Below, in pieces: positions 57,476 through 64,000 of a stretch of DNA of 64,000 nt (positions within the stretch are counted from its first letter, which is position 1; each line of letters opens with the position of its first letter). This stretch comes from Convivina intestini (GTDB lineage: Bacteria; Bacillota; Bacilli; Lactobacillales; Lactobacillaceae), in the NCBI RefSeq assembly GCF_003096575.1, contig NZ_QEKT01000007.1:1-64000 (forward strand). Reading direction: 5' to 3'. The notes beneath the pieces are model-generated. The model did no database searches and was not told where the DNA came from. It saw nothing but the letters and a program-made list of their open reading frames with translations. The position numbers and the translations under genes were made by a program.

Positions 57476-58894
57476 TTAATCTTTTTGAGAATTTGAATTA
57501 GATGTATTAGGAGAACTGGTAGCACTTTCTGACGATTCTTCATCATGATCGTAAATACCATTACTATTAACATCTTGGAAAGGTTTAGGAAGTTCCTTGA
57601 CGGCAAATTCAGGGATAAAGGCGTTATCATAGTCCAAAGCCATAATCTGGAAATTAGCAATTTGCATGGTATCACCAGTCCTAAAGTCTGGATCTTTTTT
57701 CAACACATAACCGGTTAAAGTAACCGCTTCATCGTCATCTAATTCTTTAACGTTGGTATTAAAGTAGCGTTGGAAATCGTATAGGGTCGTCTTACCAGAT
57801 ACCTTATAGCGATGATCACCAAGTTTTTCGATGTATTCGTCGGATTGATCATCCATTTCGTCTCGAACACTACCAAATAACTCTTCATAGATATCTTTGT
57901 CGGTAATGATTCCGGCTGTTCCACCATATTCATCAACTACAACGGCGATGGGAGAGCGCTTCATAATCATTTCATCCATTACGTCGTGTAAATCCATATT
58001 TTCTGGCACGGCGGGGATGTCACGCATAATTTTAGCGATTGGCTCATTGCCACTAATCCGACCTTGGCGAACTAAATCATAGTTGAAGACATAGCCTAGA
58101 ACCTTATCTTTATCATTATCAGCTACAACCGGAAAACGTGAATGGCGCTTTTGAAGATAAAGATCAACTCCTTGGTTAATTGTATCTTTGACGTCGATAA
58201 CATCCATTGATGTTCGATCAATCATAATATCAACGGCGACTTTATCGTTCATTTCAAAGGCACGTTGCATGAAGGTTAAATCTTCGTCATCTAATTCACC
58301 GGCTTCAGCAGCATTTCTTGATAGGGATAAAATCTCAGTTTGAGAGTAGATATCGTGATCGTTATCGACTTGGAAGCCGAGTAAACGAGTAACAGCATTT
58401 GAAAGATGGTCTAATATCCAAATCAGCGGAAAAAGGGCGATATGGAAGAAACGTACCGGACGAACAATTAACAAAAGAACTTTAATGGGTTCTTCAATAG
58501 CGATGTTTTTAGGTACTAAGTCAGTAAATACGGCGTGAATCACTGTAAAGATGACAATCGCAGCTACAGAAGCGACTGCGTGAGCGTACTCGCTAGGAAT
58601 AATATGTGATGATAAGATTAAATTAGCAACGGTTTCTTCACCGACCCAACCTAAGATCAGACTAGTTAAAGTAATACCAACCTGGGCGGTCGAAAGATAT
58701 TCCGTTAGATGCTCCACCATATGAATCGCTTGACTGATTTTTTTTGATGGGGTTGTACGATCTTCTTGCATTGCTTGTAAAGCGCTCAATCGTACTTTGA
58801 CTAATGAATACTCAGTTAGGGTAAACAAGATAGCCAATAATAAGACAAATAAGATGATAATAAAATTGGTCATCATCGAGGGGCCAGAGTCCAA
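57476..58894 (-). CDS. CNNM/CorC-type membrane protein with CBS domains (hemolysin family)
   Basis: The 472-residue protein has an N-terminal DUF21/CNNM membrane domain (about three or four helices, 1-180). A CBS pair follows (about 215-335, with MIDRTSMDVIDVKDT and VVDEYGGTAGIITDKDI), then a C-terminal CorC_HlyC domain and an acidic, serine-rich tail. Relatives take part in magnesium export or homeostasis. The start is TTG 58894, eight bases after AAGAGG; the ATG-ATG pair six codons later has no binding site. Confidence 0.9.
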   Translation of the reverse strand: MDSGPSMMTNFIIILFVLLLAILFTLTEYSLVKVRLSALQAMQEDRTTPSKKISQAIHMVEHLTEYLSTAQVGITLTSLILGWVGEETVANLILSSHIIPSEYAHAVASVAAIVIFTVIHAVFTDLVPKNIAIEEPIKVLLLIVRPVRFFHIALFPLIWILDHLSNAVTRLLGFQVDNDHDIYSQTEILSLSRNAAEAGELDDEDLTFMQRAFEMNDKVAVDIMIDRTSMDVIDVKDTINQGVDLYLQKRHSRFPVVADNDKDKVLGYVFNYDLVRQGRISGNEPIAKIMRDIPAVPENMDLHDVMDEMIMKRSPIAVVVDEYGGTAGIITDKDIYEELFGSVRDEMDDQSDEYIEKLGDHRYKVSGKTTLYDFQRYFNTNVKELDDDEAVTLTGYVLKKDPDFRTGDTMQIANFQIMALDYDNAFIPEFAVKELPKPFQDVNSNGIYDHDEESSESATSSPNTSNSNSQKD

Positions 58895-58945
58895 AAGAAA
58901 TACCTCTTTCCTTAGATAGTAAAAATAAATGTTACACTAGGGCAT

Positions 58946-58964
58946 ATTATAACAAATTTCACCA
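58946..58964 (-). promoter_or_regulatory. Promoter of the CNNM/CorC gene
   Basis: On the minus strand TG-T-TATAAT (58954-58946) is an extended -10. The -35 (TTACCA) is weak. It lies about 52 bases before the start codon. Confidence 0.55.
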
Positions 58965-59080
58965 AGATTGGTAAAAATTAGCCCACTGAAAAATGAGTAA
59001 AATTTTGTTTTATTAATATTAATTTAGTAAAGCTATTGTTGTCGGGCTTTGATGGGAACAAATGTTTGAGAGGCTAAATT

Positions 59081-59114
59081 TTGACCTTGAAGTATCAAGG
59101 TAAATAGGTAAACT
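59081..59114 (+). promoter_or_regulatory. Promoter region of the nrd operon with inverted repeat
   Basis: TTGACC (59081-59086) and TTGAAG (59087-59092) are candidate -35 boxes, with TAGGTA or TAAACT as -10. The perfect repeat ACCTTGA-AGTA-TCAAGGT (59084-59101) overlaps them and may be an operator. No pair of NrdR boxes (ACACWATATAT type) was seen. The rest of the 279-base gap (58895-59173) holds no gene. Confidence 0.4.
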
Positions 59115-59173
59115 AGTAGATAGCTTTTCCAATGGAAAAATGCAAATTAAAAAAATTAAAGGAGGTCGTTACT

Positions 59174-59401
59174 ATGTTAGCCGTGACTGTTTATACTAAA
59201 AATAATTGTGTGCAATGTAAGATGACAAAGAAATTTTTAGATCAAAAGGGTATTGAGTATCAAGAAATCAACATTTCCCAAGAGACCCAATACATAGATC
59301 GATTGCGTGAAAAAGGTTTCCGTCAGACTCCAGTGGTCATGAGCGGAGAATTGAATTTCAGCGGCTTCCGTCCAAGTGAGTTAGAAAAAATTCAAGCTTA
59401 A
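59174..59401 (+). CDS. nrdH: Glutaredoxin-like protein NrdH
   Basis: NrdH supplies electrons to the class Ib ribonucleotide reductase, using thioredoxin reductase. The protein has 75 residues from MLAVTVYTKNNCVQCKMTKK, with the redox CVQC motif and the C-terminal FSGFRPSEL. ATG 59174 is eight bases after AAAGGAGG; an upstream in-frame ATG at 59132 has no binding site. It is the first gene of nrdHEIF. Confidence 0.96.
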   Translation: MLAVTVYTKNNCVQCKMTKKFLDQKGIEYQEINISQETQYIDRLREKGFRQTPVVMSGELNFSGFRPSELEKIQA

Positions 59402-59437
59402 CGGATTTTAGTGCCATATAACTAGAGTGGAGCATGT

Positions 59438-61609
59438 ATGTCTTTAAAAAATATTAATATCGACGAAGTTACTTATTTTGATTTAAATAATCAATTAAAC
59501 ATTCCTCAAGATGGTCGTATTCAGTTGGATAAAGATCAAGAAGCTCTTGAGGCTTTTTTAAGCGAAAATGTAAATCCTAATTTAAAGCACTTTGACTCAG
59601 TGGCAGAACGTTTTGAATGGATGATTGATAATCAGTTTTTGGAACGAGATTTTATTGAGAAGTATGATATGGCCTTCATCGAAAAGCTATACGACTTCCT
59701 GGAAAAACAAAATTTTCAGTTTGGCTCCTTTATGTCAGCTTTTAAATTTTATAATCAGTATGCGCTTAAAACGAATGATGGTGCCTATTATGTAGAGCGG
59801 TATTTGGATCGGATTGCTGCTAATTCACTATTTTATGCGGATGGTGATGAGCAGTTGGCCCTTAATATCGCCAATGAAATGGTACATCAACGTTATCAAC
59901 CGGCCACGCCTTCCTTTTTAAATGCTGGGCGTGCCCGTCGCGGAGAGTTGGTTTCGTGCTTTGTTTTACAATCATCAGATGATATGAATTCAATCGGCCG
60001 AGTGGTTAACTCAGCTTTGCAACTTTCTAAGATGGGTGGCGGGGTTGGTATTAACCTTTCCAATGTCCGTGAAGCCGGTGCCCCGGTCATGGAGATTGAT
60101 AACGCTGCCGGTGGAATTGTTCCCATCATGAAGTTATTGGAAGATTCATTTACCTTTTCATCCCAGGTAGGTGCCAGACAAGGTGCTGGTGTTGTTTATC
60201 TTTCTATTTTCCACCCTGATTTGCTGACTTTTTTGGCTACCAAAAAAGAAAATGCTGATGAAAAAGTCCGGGTTAAAACCCTCTCTTTGGGTTTGACAAT
60301 CCCTGATAAATTTTATGAGTTAGTAAAAAATAATCAAATGATGGCTTTGTTTAGCCCAGCTGATGTTGAAGCAGAATATGGCGTGCCATTTAATTACGTT
60401 GATCTGACTGTCGAATATGACAACATGGTGGCTAATCCTAAAATTAATAAGCGCATGGTTTCAGCCCGGATGGTCGAAGAAGAAATATCTAAACTGCAAC
60501 AGGAATCTGGTTATCCTTATGTGATTAATCTAGATACAGTTAATCGAGCTAACCCAATTGCTGGTAAGGTCGTTTCATCTAACCTTTGTTCTGAAATTCT
60601 GCAAATTCAGGCGCCTTCTAAAATTAATGATGAGCAACAATATACGCAATTAGGAGAAGACATTAGTTGTAACCTAGGGTCAATTAATATTGTTAACATG
60701 ATGAAAAGTCCTGACTTTGGGGCATCAGTCGAAGCAATGGTTCGGGCTTTAACGTACGTTTCGGATGCTTCTAATTTGAATGTTGTACCATCTGTAGAAT
60801 ATGGTAATCAATCTAATCATGCGATTGGTTTGGGTGCCATGGGCTTGGCAGCGTTCTTTGCTCAAAACAAGATGTTATATGGTGATCAAGAATCGTTAGA
60901 CTTTACCAATGTCTTCTTCATGATGCTTAATTTTTATTCATTAAAAGCATCAATGCATATTGCCCGTGAACGTCAACAAACCTTTAAGGACTTTGATAAG
61001 TCATCTTATGCTGATGGTTCGTATTTTGAGCGTTATATTAATAATAGTTATCAGCCTAAAACAACTAAGGTTGCTGAGCTTTTGCGTAATTTACCGGTAC
61101 CGAATCAAGATGATTGGTTGGCTTTGAGTAATAAAGTTCAAGAATACGGGCTTTACAACGCTTACCGGCATGCCATTGCACCAACTGGATCAATTTCGTA
61201 TGTCAATAATACGACAGCTTCCTTGCTTCCAATTGTTAATCGTGTCGAAGAGCGGCAAGAGGCAATGATTGGTAAAATTTATTATCCAGCTCCGGGTTTG
61301 AATAATGAAACCATGCCATACTTTATTTCGGCCTATGATACTGATATGCGTAAAGTTATCGATATTTATGCAGCAGCTCAAGAACATGTTGATCAGGGAA
61401 TGTCTTTGACCTTGTTTATGCGTTCTACTATTCCAACCGGCCTGTATGAATGGAAAGATGGGCGCACTAACAAGATGACGACTCGTGATTTGTCTATTCT
61501 TAGAAATTATGCTTTCCGAAAGGGAATTAAGTCGTTATACTATGTACGGACTTTCACTGATGACAATGAAGAATCTGGTGTAAATGAGTGTGAGAGTTGT
61601 TCGATTTAA
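59438..61609 (+). CDS. nrdE: Class Ib ribonucleotide reductase, alpha subunit
   Basis: NrdE reduces ribonucleoside diphosphates to deoxy forms. The 723-residue protein has the substrate-site cysteines (ELVSCFVLQ and the SSNLCSEILQI radical region), the GGVGINLSNVR loop and the C-terminal redox pair in NECESCSI that receives electrons from NrdH. It lacks the N-terminal ATP-cone of class Ia, as expected for NrdE. AGAGTGGAG precedes ATG 59438. Confidence 0.97.
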   Translation: MSLKNINIDEVTYFDLNNQLNIPQDGRIQLDKDQEALEAFLSENVNPNLKHFDSVAERFEWMIDNQFLERDFIEKYDMAFIEKLYDFLEKQNFQFGSFMSAFKFYNQYALKTNDGAYYVERYLDRIAANSLFYADGDEQLALNIANEMVHQRYQPATPSFLNAGRARRGELVSCFVLQSSDDMNSIGRVVNSALQLSKMGGGVGINLSNVREAGAPVMEIDNAAGGIVPIMKLLEDSFTFSSQVGARQGAGVVYLSIFHPDLLTFLATKKENADEKVRVKTLSLGLTIPDKFYELVKNNQMMALFSPADVEAEYGVPFNYVDLTVEYDNMVANPKINKRMVSARMVEEEISKLQQESGYPYVINLDTVNRANPIAGKVVSSNLCSEILQIQAPSKINDEQQYTQLGEDISCNLGSINIVNMMKSPDFGASVEAMVRALTYVSDASNLNVVPSVEYGNQSNHAIGLGAMGLAAFFAQNKMLYGDQESLDFTNVFFMMLNFYSLKASMHIARERQQTFKDFDKSSYADGSYFERYINNSYQPKTTKVAELLRNLPVPNQDDWLALSNKVQEYGLYNAYRHAIAPTGSISYVNNTTASLLPIVNRVEERQEAMIGKIYYPAPGLNNETMPYFISAYDTDMRKVIDIYAAAQEHVDQGMSLTLFMRSTIPTGLYEWKDGRTNKMTTRDLSILRNYAFRKGIKSLYYVRTFTDDNEESGVNECESCSI

Positions 61610-61627
61610 TTTTGAAAGGTTAATTAC

Positions 61628-62074
61628 ATGGTTGCCATTAATGTCCTATATGCTTCAATAGAAGGAAACACTCAATCGTTCATTAATAAACTGCGGGAAG
61701 TAAGTGAGGCAAACGGTGATATTTTAAATAGTAAACTGATTGGTGATGAAACCGAATTCGAACAAGTAACACAGCCTTTTGTAGCTATCGTACCAACCTA
61801 TTTAACCGGTGGGACAGGTACTGGACCAGAAGTAACTGAAATATTTACCAACGCCTTAGGCGATTATATTGATTTTTCGGATAATCGTAAGTTCTTGGTT
61901 GGTATTGTTGGTTCTGGTAATCGTAATTTCAACGTTCAATATATTTTAACTGCTAAACGGTATGCCCAAAAATATCAGGTACCGCTTTTAGCCGACTATG
62001 AGTTACGTGGAAGTCGTTTTGATGCTCAAAAGATTTATCAAAAAATTAAAACGATAGTAGGGGAGTCAAAATGA
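61628..62074 (+). CDS. nrdI: Flavodoxin-like NrdI
   Basis: NrdI supplies the oxidant that builds the dimanganese-tyrosyl radical of NrdF. The 148-residue protein has the FMN phosphate loop YASIEGNTQSFI, VPTYLTGGTGTGPEVT and the VGIVGSGNRNFN loop. GAAAGG precedes ATG 61628. Its end overlaps nrdF by four bases (ATGA). Confidence 0.95.
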   Translation: MVAINVLYASIEGNTQSFINKLREVSEANGDILNSKLIGDETEFEQVTQPFVAIVPTYLTGGTGTGPEVTEIFTNALGDYIDFSDNRKFLVGIVGSGNRNFNVQYILTAKRYAQKYQVPLLADYELRGSRFDAQKIYQKIKTIVGESK

Positions 62075-63039
62075 AACATATACAAGATGGTTCTTATGTA
62101 GCAATTAATTGGAATCATATTGAAGATGAACTAGATAAAGCAACCTGGGAAAAATTAACACAGCAATTTTGGTTAGACACCCGAATTCCAATTTCTAATG
62201 ATTTGAGAACTTGGCATGGAGAACTTTCGGCTGAAGAACGTGATGTTGTTAATCGGGTTTTTGGTGGTTTAACAACGCTGGATACTTTACAGTCACAAGA
62301 TGGTATGGCTGCTTTGCGCGCTGATGCTGTCAATCAAAAAGAAGAAGCGGTCTTAAATAATATTCAATTTATGGAGTCCGTGCATGCCAAGTCTTATTCT
62401 TCTATTTTTGAGACGTTAAACTATAAAGCTGAAATTGAAGAGATTTTTGATTGGGCTAACCATGATGAATTTTTACAGTTTAAGGCCAATCGAATTAATG
62501 ATATCTATCAAAAAGGTACGCCTTTACAAAAGAAGGTAGCTTCGGTGTTCTTAGAGACCTTCCTATTCTATTCTGGTTTTTATACACCCCTATATTACTT
62601 AGGTCATAACTTGATGAATAATGTGGCGGAAGTGATTAAGTTAATTTTGCGTGATGAGTCGGTTCATGGAACTTATATTGGTTATAAATTCCAAATTGGT
62701 TTTAATCGTTTGGATGAAGAACAGCAGGGAGAGCTACAAGAGTGGATGTATGACCTGCTGTATGAATTGTACGAAAATGAAGAAAAATATACGCATGAAT
62801 TATATGACGGATTAGGTTGGACAGAAGATGTACTAACTTTCTTGCGATATAATGCTAATAAGGCTTTAATGAATCTAGGACAAGAGCCACTCTTCCCAGA
62901 CGGAGCAGAGGATGTTAATCCGGTCGTTATGAATGGCATTTCAACTTCGACTGCCAATCATGATTTCTTCTCCGCAGTTGGAAATGGTTACTTGTTGGGT
63001 GAAGTTGAATCTATGAACGATGAAGATTATCAAATATAA
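62071..63039 (+). CDS. nrdF: Class Ib ribonucleotide reductase, beta subunit
   Basis: NrdF carries the metal-radical cofactor. The 322-residue protein has metal ligands in NIQFMESVHAKSYS and LILRDESVHGTYIG, and the radical-site region. Its length is normal for NrdF. ATG 62071 overlaps the nrdI stop, and GGGGAG lies just upstream. It is the last gene of the operon. Confidence 0.97.
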   Translation: MKHIQDGSYVAINWNHIEDELDKATWEKLTQQFWLDTRIPISNDLRTWHGELSAEERDVVNRVFGGLTTLDTLQSQDGMAALRADAVNQKEEAVLNNIQFMESVHAKSYSSIFETLNYKAEIEEIFDWANHDEFLQFKANRINDIYQKGTPLQKKVASVFLETFLFYSGFYTPLYYLGHNLMNNVAEVIKLILRDESVHGTYIGYKFQIGFNRLDEEQQGELQEWMYDLLYELYENEEKYTHELYDGLGWTEDVLTFLRYNANKALMNLGQEPLFPDGAEDVNPVVMNGISTSTANHDFFSAVGNGYLLGEVESMNDEDYQI

Positions 63040-63072
63040 AAAGAACGAGGATGATAAATCCTCGTTCTTTTT
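63038..63072. terminator. Bidirectional terminator between nrdF and the PAP2 gene
   Basis: A perfect 14-bp stem (AAAAAGAACGAGGA / TCCTCGTTCTTTTT) with a seven-base loop lies between two convergent genes. Confidence 0.93.
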
Positions 63073-63739
63073 ATATTTCTTCATGCTGGAACATTCGGAA
63101 ATTATTTTTAAGGTAGTTAGCCATTTTAGGATAACAGGCTGCAGCTAAAATTACCCAAGCATAGGCAAAGAATAAACCGGCCAGTACATCGGAAAGAAAA
63201 TGAGCACTAAGATACAGCCGTGATAACATCGTCATAAAGCCAACGGTAATGATTGCCCACTTAGCTAAGATTCTTGTAACAGCTGAAGATATGTTAGGCA
63301 TTACTAACAGGAACATGATGAAGATAACAACAAACGCTCCGAAAGTATGTTGACTGGGAAAGGAAGAACCACTATCCGTCAGCAGATGTCCCACAGGACG
63401 ATCACGGTTAACGAGCATCTTAATGATTCGCATTAACCCTTGTCCTAATAGCATGGTTGAGATGGTCCAGATTGCTGGAATTTTCAAATCAGCCAGTAGC
63501 AAGATAACTGCTAATATAATGACATAAATGATATCCATTGCTGGAGAACCAAGGAAGGTTGAAATAGCCATCATGATGTCCCCATAAGGAGTCTGGATTG
63601 TTGTCATGAATGCTCGAACAGCTTCGTCAATATTACCAGGAAATGGAAAGTTTGTTCCTATTAAGGCACCTAAAATAATAGCTAATAAAGCTACAAAGAC
63701 TGCCCGCCGTTTTTGTTTTGGTTGGACCGCGATAATCAT
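63071..63739 (-). CDS. PAP2-family membrane phosphatase
   Basis: The 222-residue protein has about six membrane segments and the three PAP2 motifs: KMLVNRDRP (KxxxxxxRP), SFPSQHTFGA (normally PSGH) and SRLYLSAHFLSDV (SRxxxxxHxxxD). Candidate substrates are undecaprenyl diphosphate, phosphatidic acid or phosphatidylglycerol phosphate. The glycine to glutamine change in motif 2 is unusual but leaves the histidine intact. It ends at the shared terminator with nrdF. Confidence 0.88.
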   Translation of the reverse strand: MIIAVQPKQKRRAVFVALLAIILGALIGTNFPFPGNIDEAVRAFMTTIQTPYGDIMMAISTFLGSPAMDIIYVIILAVILLLADLKIPAIWTISTMLLGQGLMRIIKMLVNRDRPVGHLLTDSGSSFPSQHTFGAFVVIFIMFLLVMPNISSAVTRILAKWAIITVGFMTMLSRLYLSAHFLSDVLAGLFFAYAWVILAAACYPKMANYLKNNFRMFQHEEI

Positions 63740-63822
63740 ATGTAAACTTCTCCAAGGCCGTAATCAATTTCTAGTATTTAGTATACCGATGAATTTAGTG
63801 CTAAACAAGTATATAGGTAAAT

Positions 63823-63847
63823 AAAAAACTAGCTTAGCAGCTAGTTT
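63823..63847 (-). terminator. Terminator after the small basic protein gene
   Basis: AACTAGCT (63827-63834) and AGCTAGTT (63839-63846) pair perfectly around a four-base loop. The T run lies on the minus strand side (63826-63823 read as T). Confidence 0.82.
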
Positions 63848-63848
63848 C

Positions 63849-63992
63849 TTACTTAGTATTAGGAATTTCTTCAACTTTACCCTTAGCCCATTGTTGTAAT
63901 TGGGCGATTGCGCTTTGGCGCTTCTTCTTTGCTGCGTTATGTCCGACCTTACGAGCACGGGCAAATGAATTAAGAGGCTTCTTTAATGCCAT
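63849..63992 (-). CDS. Very basic 47-residue protein, ribosomal-type codon use
   Basis: Translated from ATG 63992 to TAA 63849: it begins MALKKPLNSFARARKVG, continues with a Lys/Arg/Ala stretch (NAAKKKRQSAIAQLQQW) and ends GKVEEIPNTK. Codons are dominated by AAG, CGT and GCA/GCT, like the ribosomal protein genes in this window. A strong terminator follows directly. There is no cysteine, signal peptide or membrane segment. It may bind RNA, DNA or the ribosome, but no family is recognised. Only eight bases upstream are visible, so the ribosome binding site is out of view. Confidence 0.7.
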   Translation of the reverse strand: MALKKPLNSFARARKVGHNAAKKKRQSAIAQLQQWAKGKVEEIPNTK

Positions 63993-64000
63993 AATACACT

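Noticed and set aside
63606-63824. Plus-strand 72-codon frame at the PAP2 start
   Set aside because: Antisense to PAP2 over most of its length, with no ribosome binding site.
63764-63964. Minus-strand 66-codon frame at the right edge
   Set aside because: It overlaps, in another frame, the better supported 47-residue basic protein and its terminator.

Overview
The window is a chromosomal segment of a low-GC Gram-positive bacterium of the Lactobacillales. The signs are T-box and purine riboswitch control, the firmicute order of the S10-spc-alpha ribosomal protein genes, an ECF vitamin-transport module next to truA-rplM-rpsI, strong GGAGG ribosome binding sites, a CcpA-type cre site, and tRNA genes without encoded CCA. 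A short-LID adenylate kinase, strong use of UUG for leucine, and an NDH-2/polyprenyl synthase pair lean towards the Leuconostoc/Weissella side of Lactobacillaceae. That placement is an inference and could be wrong.

Layout. 1-8030: the end of a tRNA-Ile gene, then T-box-controlled serS, secA, prfB (without its usual programmed frameshift) and clpC. A prepilin peptidase gene (comC-like) faces clpC. 8730-12116: the str cluster rpsL-rpsG-fusA behind a structured leader. 12187-16051: a polyamine ABC transporter, potABCD. 16033-30192: the S10-spc-alpha superoperon from rpsJ to rplQ, including secY, adk, infA and rpoA. It has its own promoters before rpsJ and infA. rpsN is missing between rplE and rpsH, and three strong hairpins stand in its place. 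30194-32961 (minus strand): a polyprenyl diphosphate synthase and a type II NADH dehydrogenase with a C-terminal DoxX-like membrane domain. 33116-37852: ecfA1-ecfA2-ecfT-truA, a PNPOx-fold gene, then rplM-rpsI behind an L13-type leader. 37885-40871: a single, very AT-rich, large KAP/YobI-type P-loop NTPase gene that looks acquired. 40971-43006 (minus): pbuX-xpt under a guanine-class riboswitch. 43077-48839: a CPBP protease, a sugar:H+ symporter with a cre site, then four envelope-flavoured or unexplained genes (a PASTA-only protein, a membrane protein ending in LPATG without a tail, a serine-rich protein with no export signal, and a YiiX-like amidase). 48840-55087: a TetR regulator divergent from an MMPL/RND exporter, a membrane-anchored glycerophosphodiester phosphodiesterase and a DHA2 exporter. 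55152-55340: tRNA-Tyr and tRNA-Gln. 55410-58894 (minus): hflX, a histidine phosphatase and a CNNM/CorC-type membrane protein. 59174-63039: nrdH-nrdE-nrdI-nrdF. 63071-63992 (minus): a PAP2 phosphatase and a 47-residue, very basic protein with ribosomal-type codon use.

Most of the window is core translation, secretion and nucleotide metabolism. The points of most interest are the isolated KAP/YobI-like NTPase, the NDH-2/DoxX fusion beside a quinone-tail synthase, the serine-rich and LPATG-tail proteins, the loss of rpsN with hairpins in its place, the non-frameshifted prfB, hairpins built over the rpmJ and rpsM stop codons, an apparently leaderless ecfA1, and the small basic protein at the right edge. 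No rRNA gene, CRISPR array, insertion sequence or prophage was seen. Apart from short regulatory gaps there is no stretch over 300 bases without a gene or RNA element.
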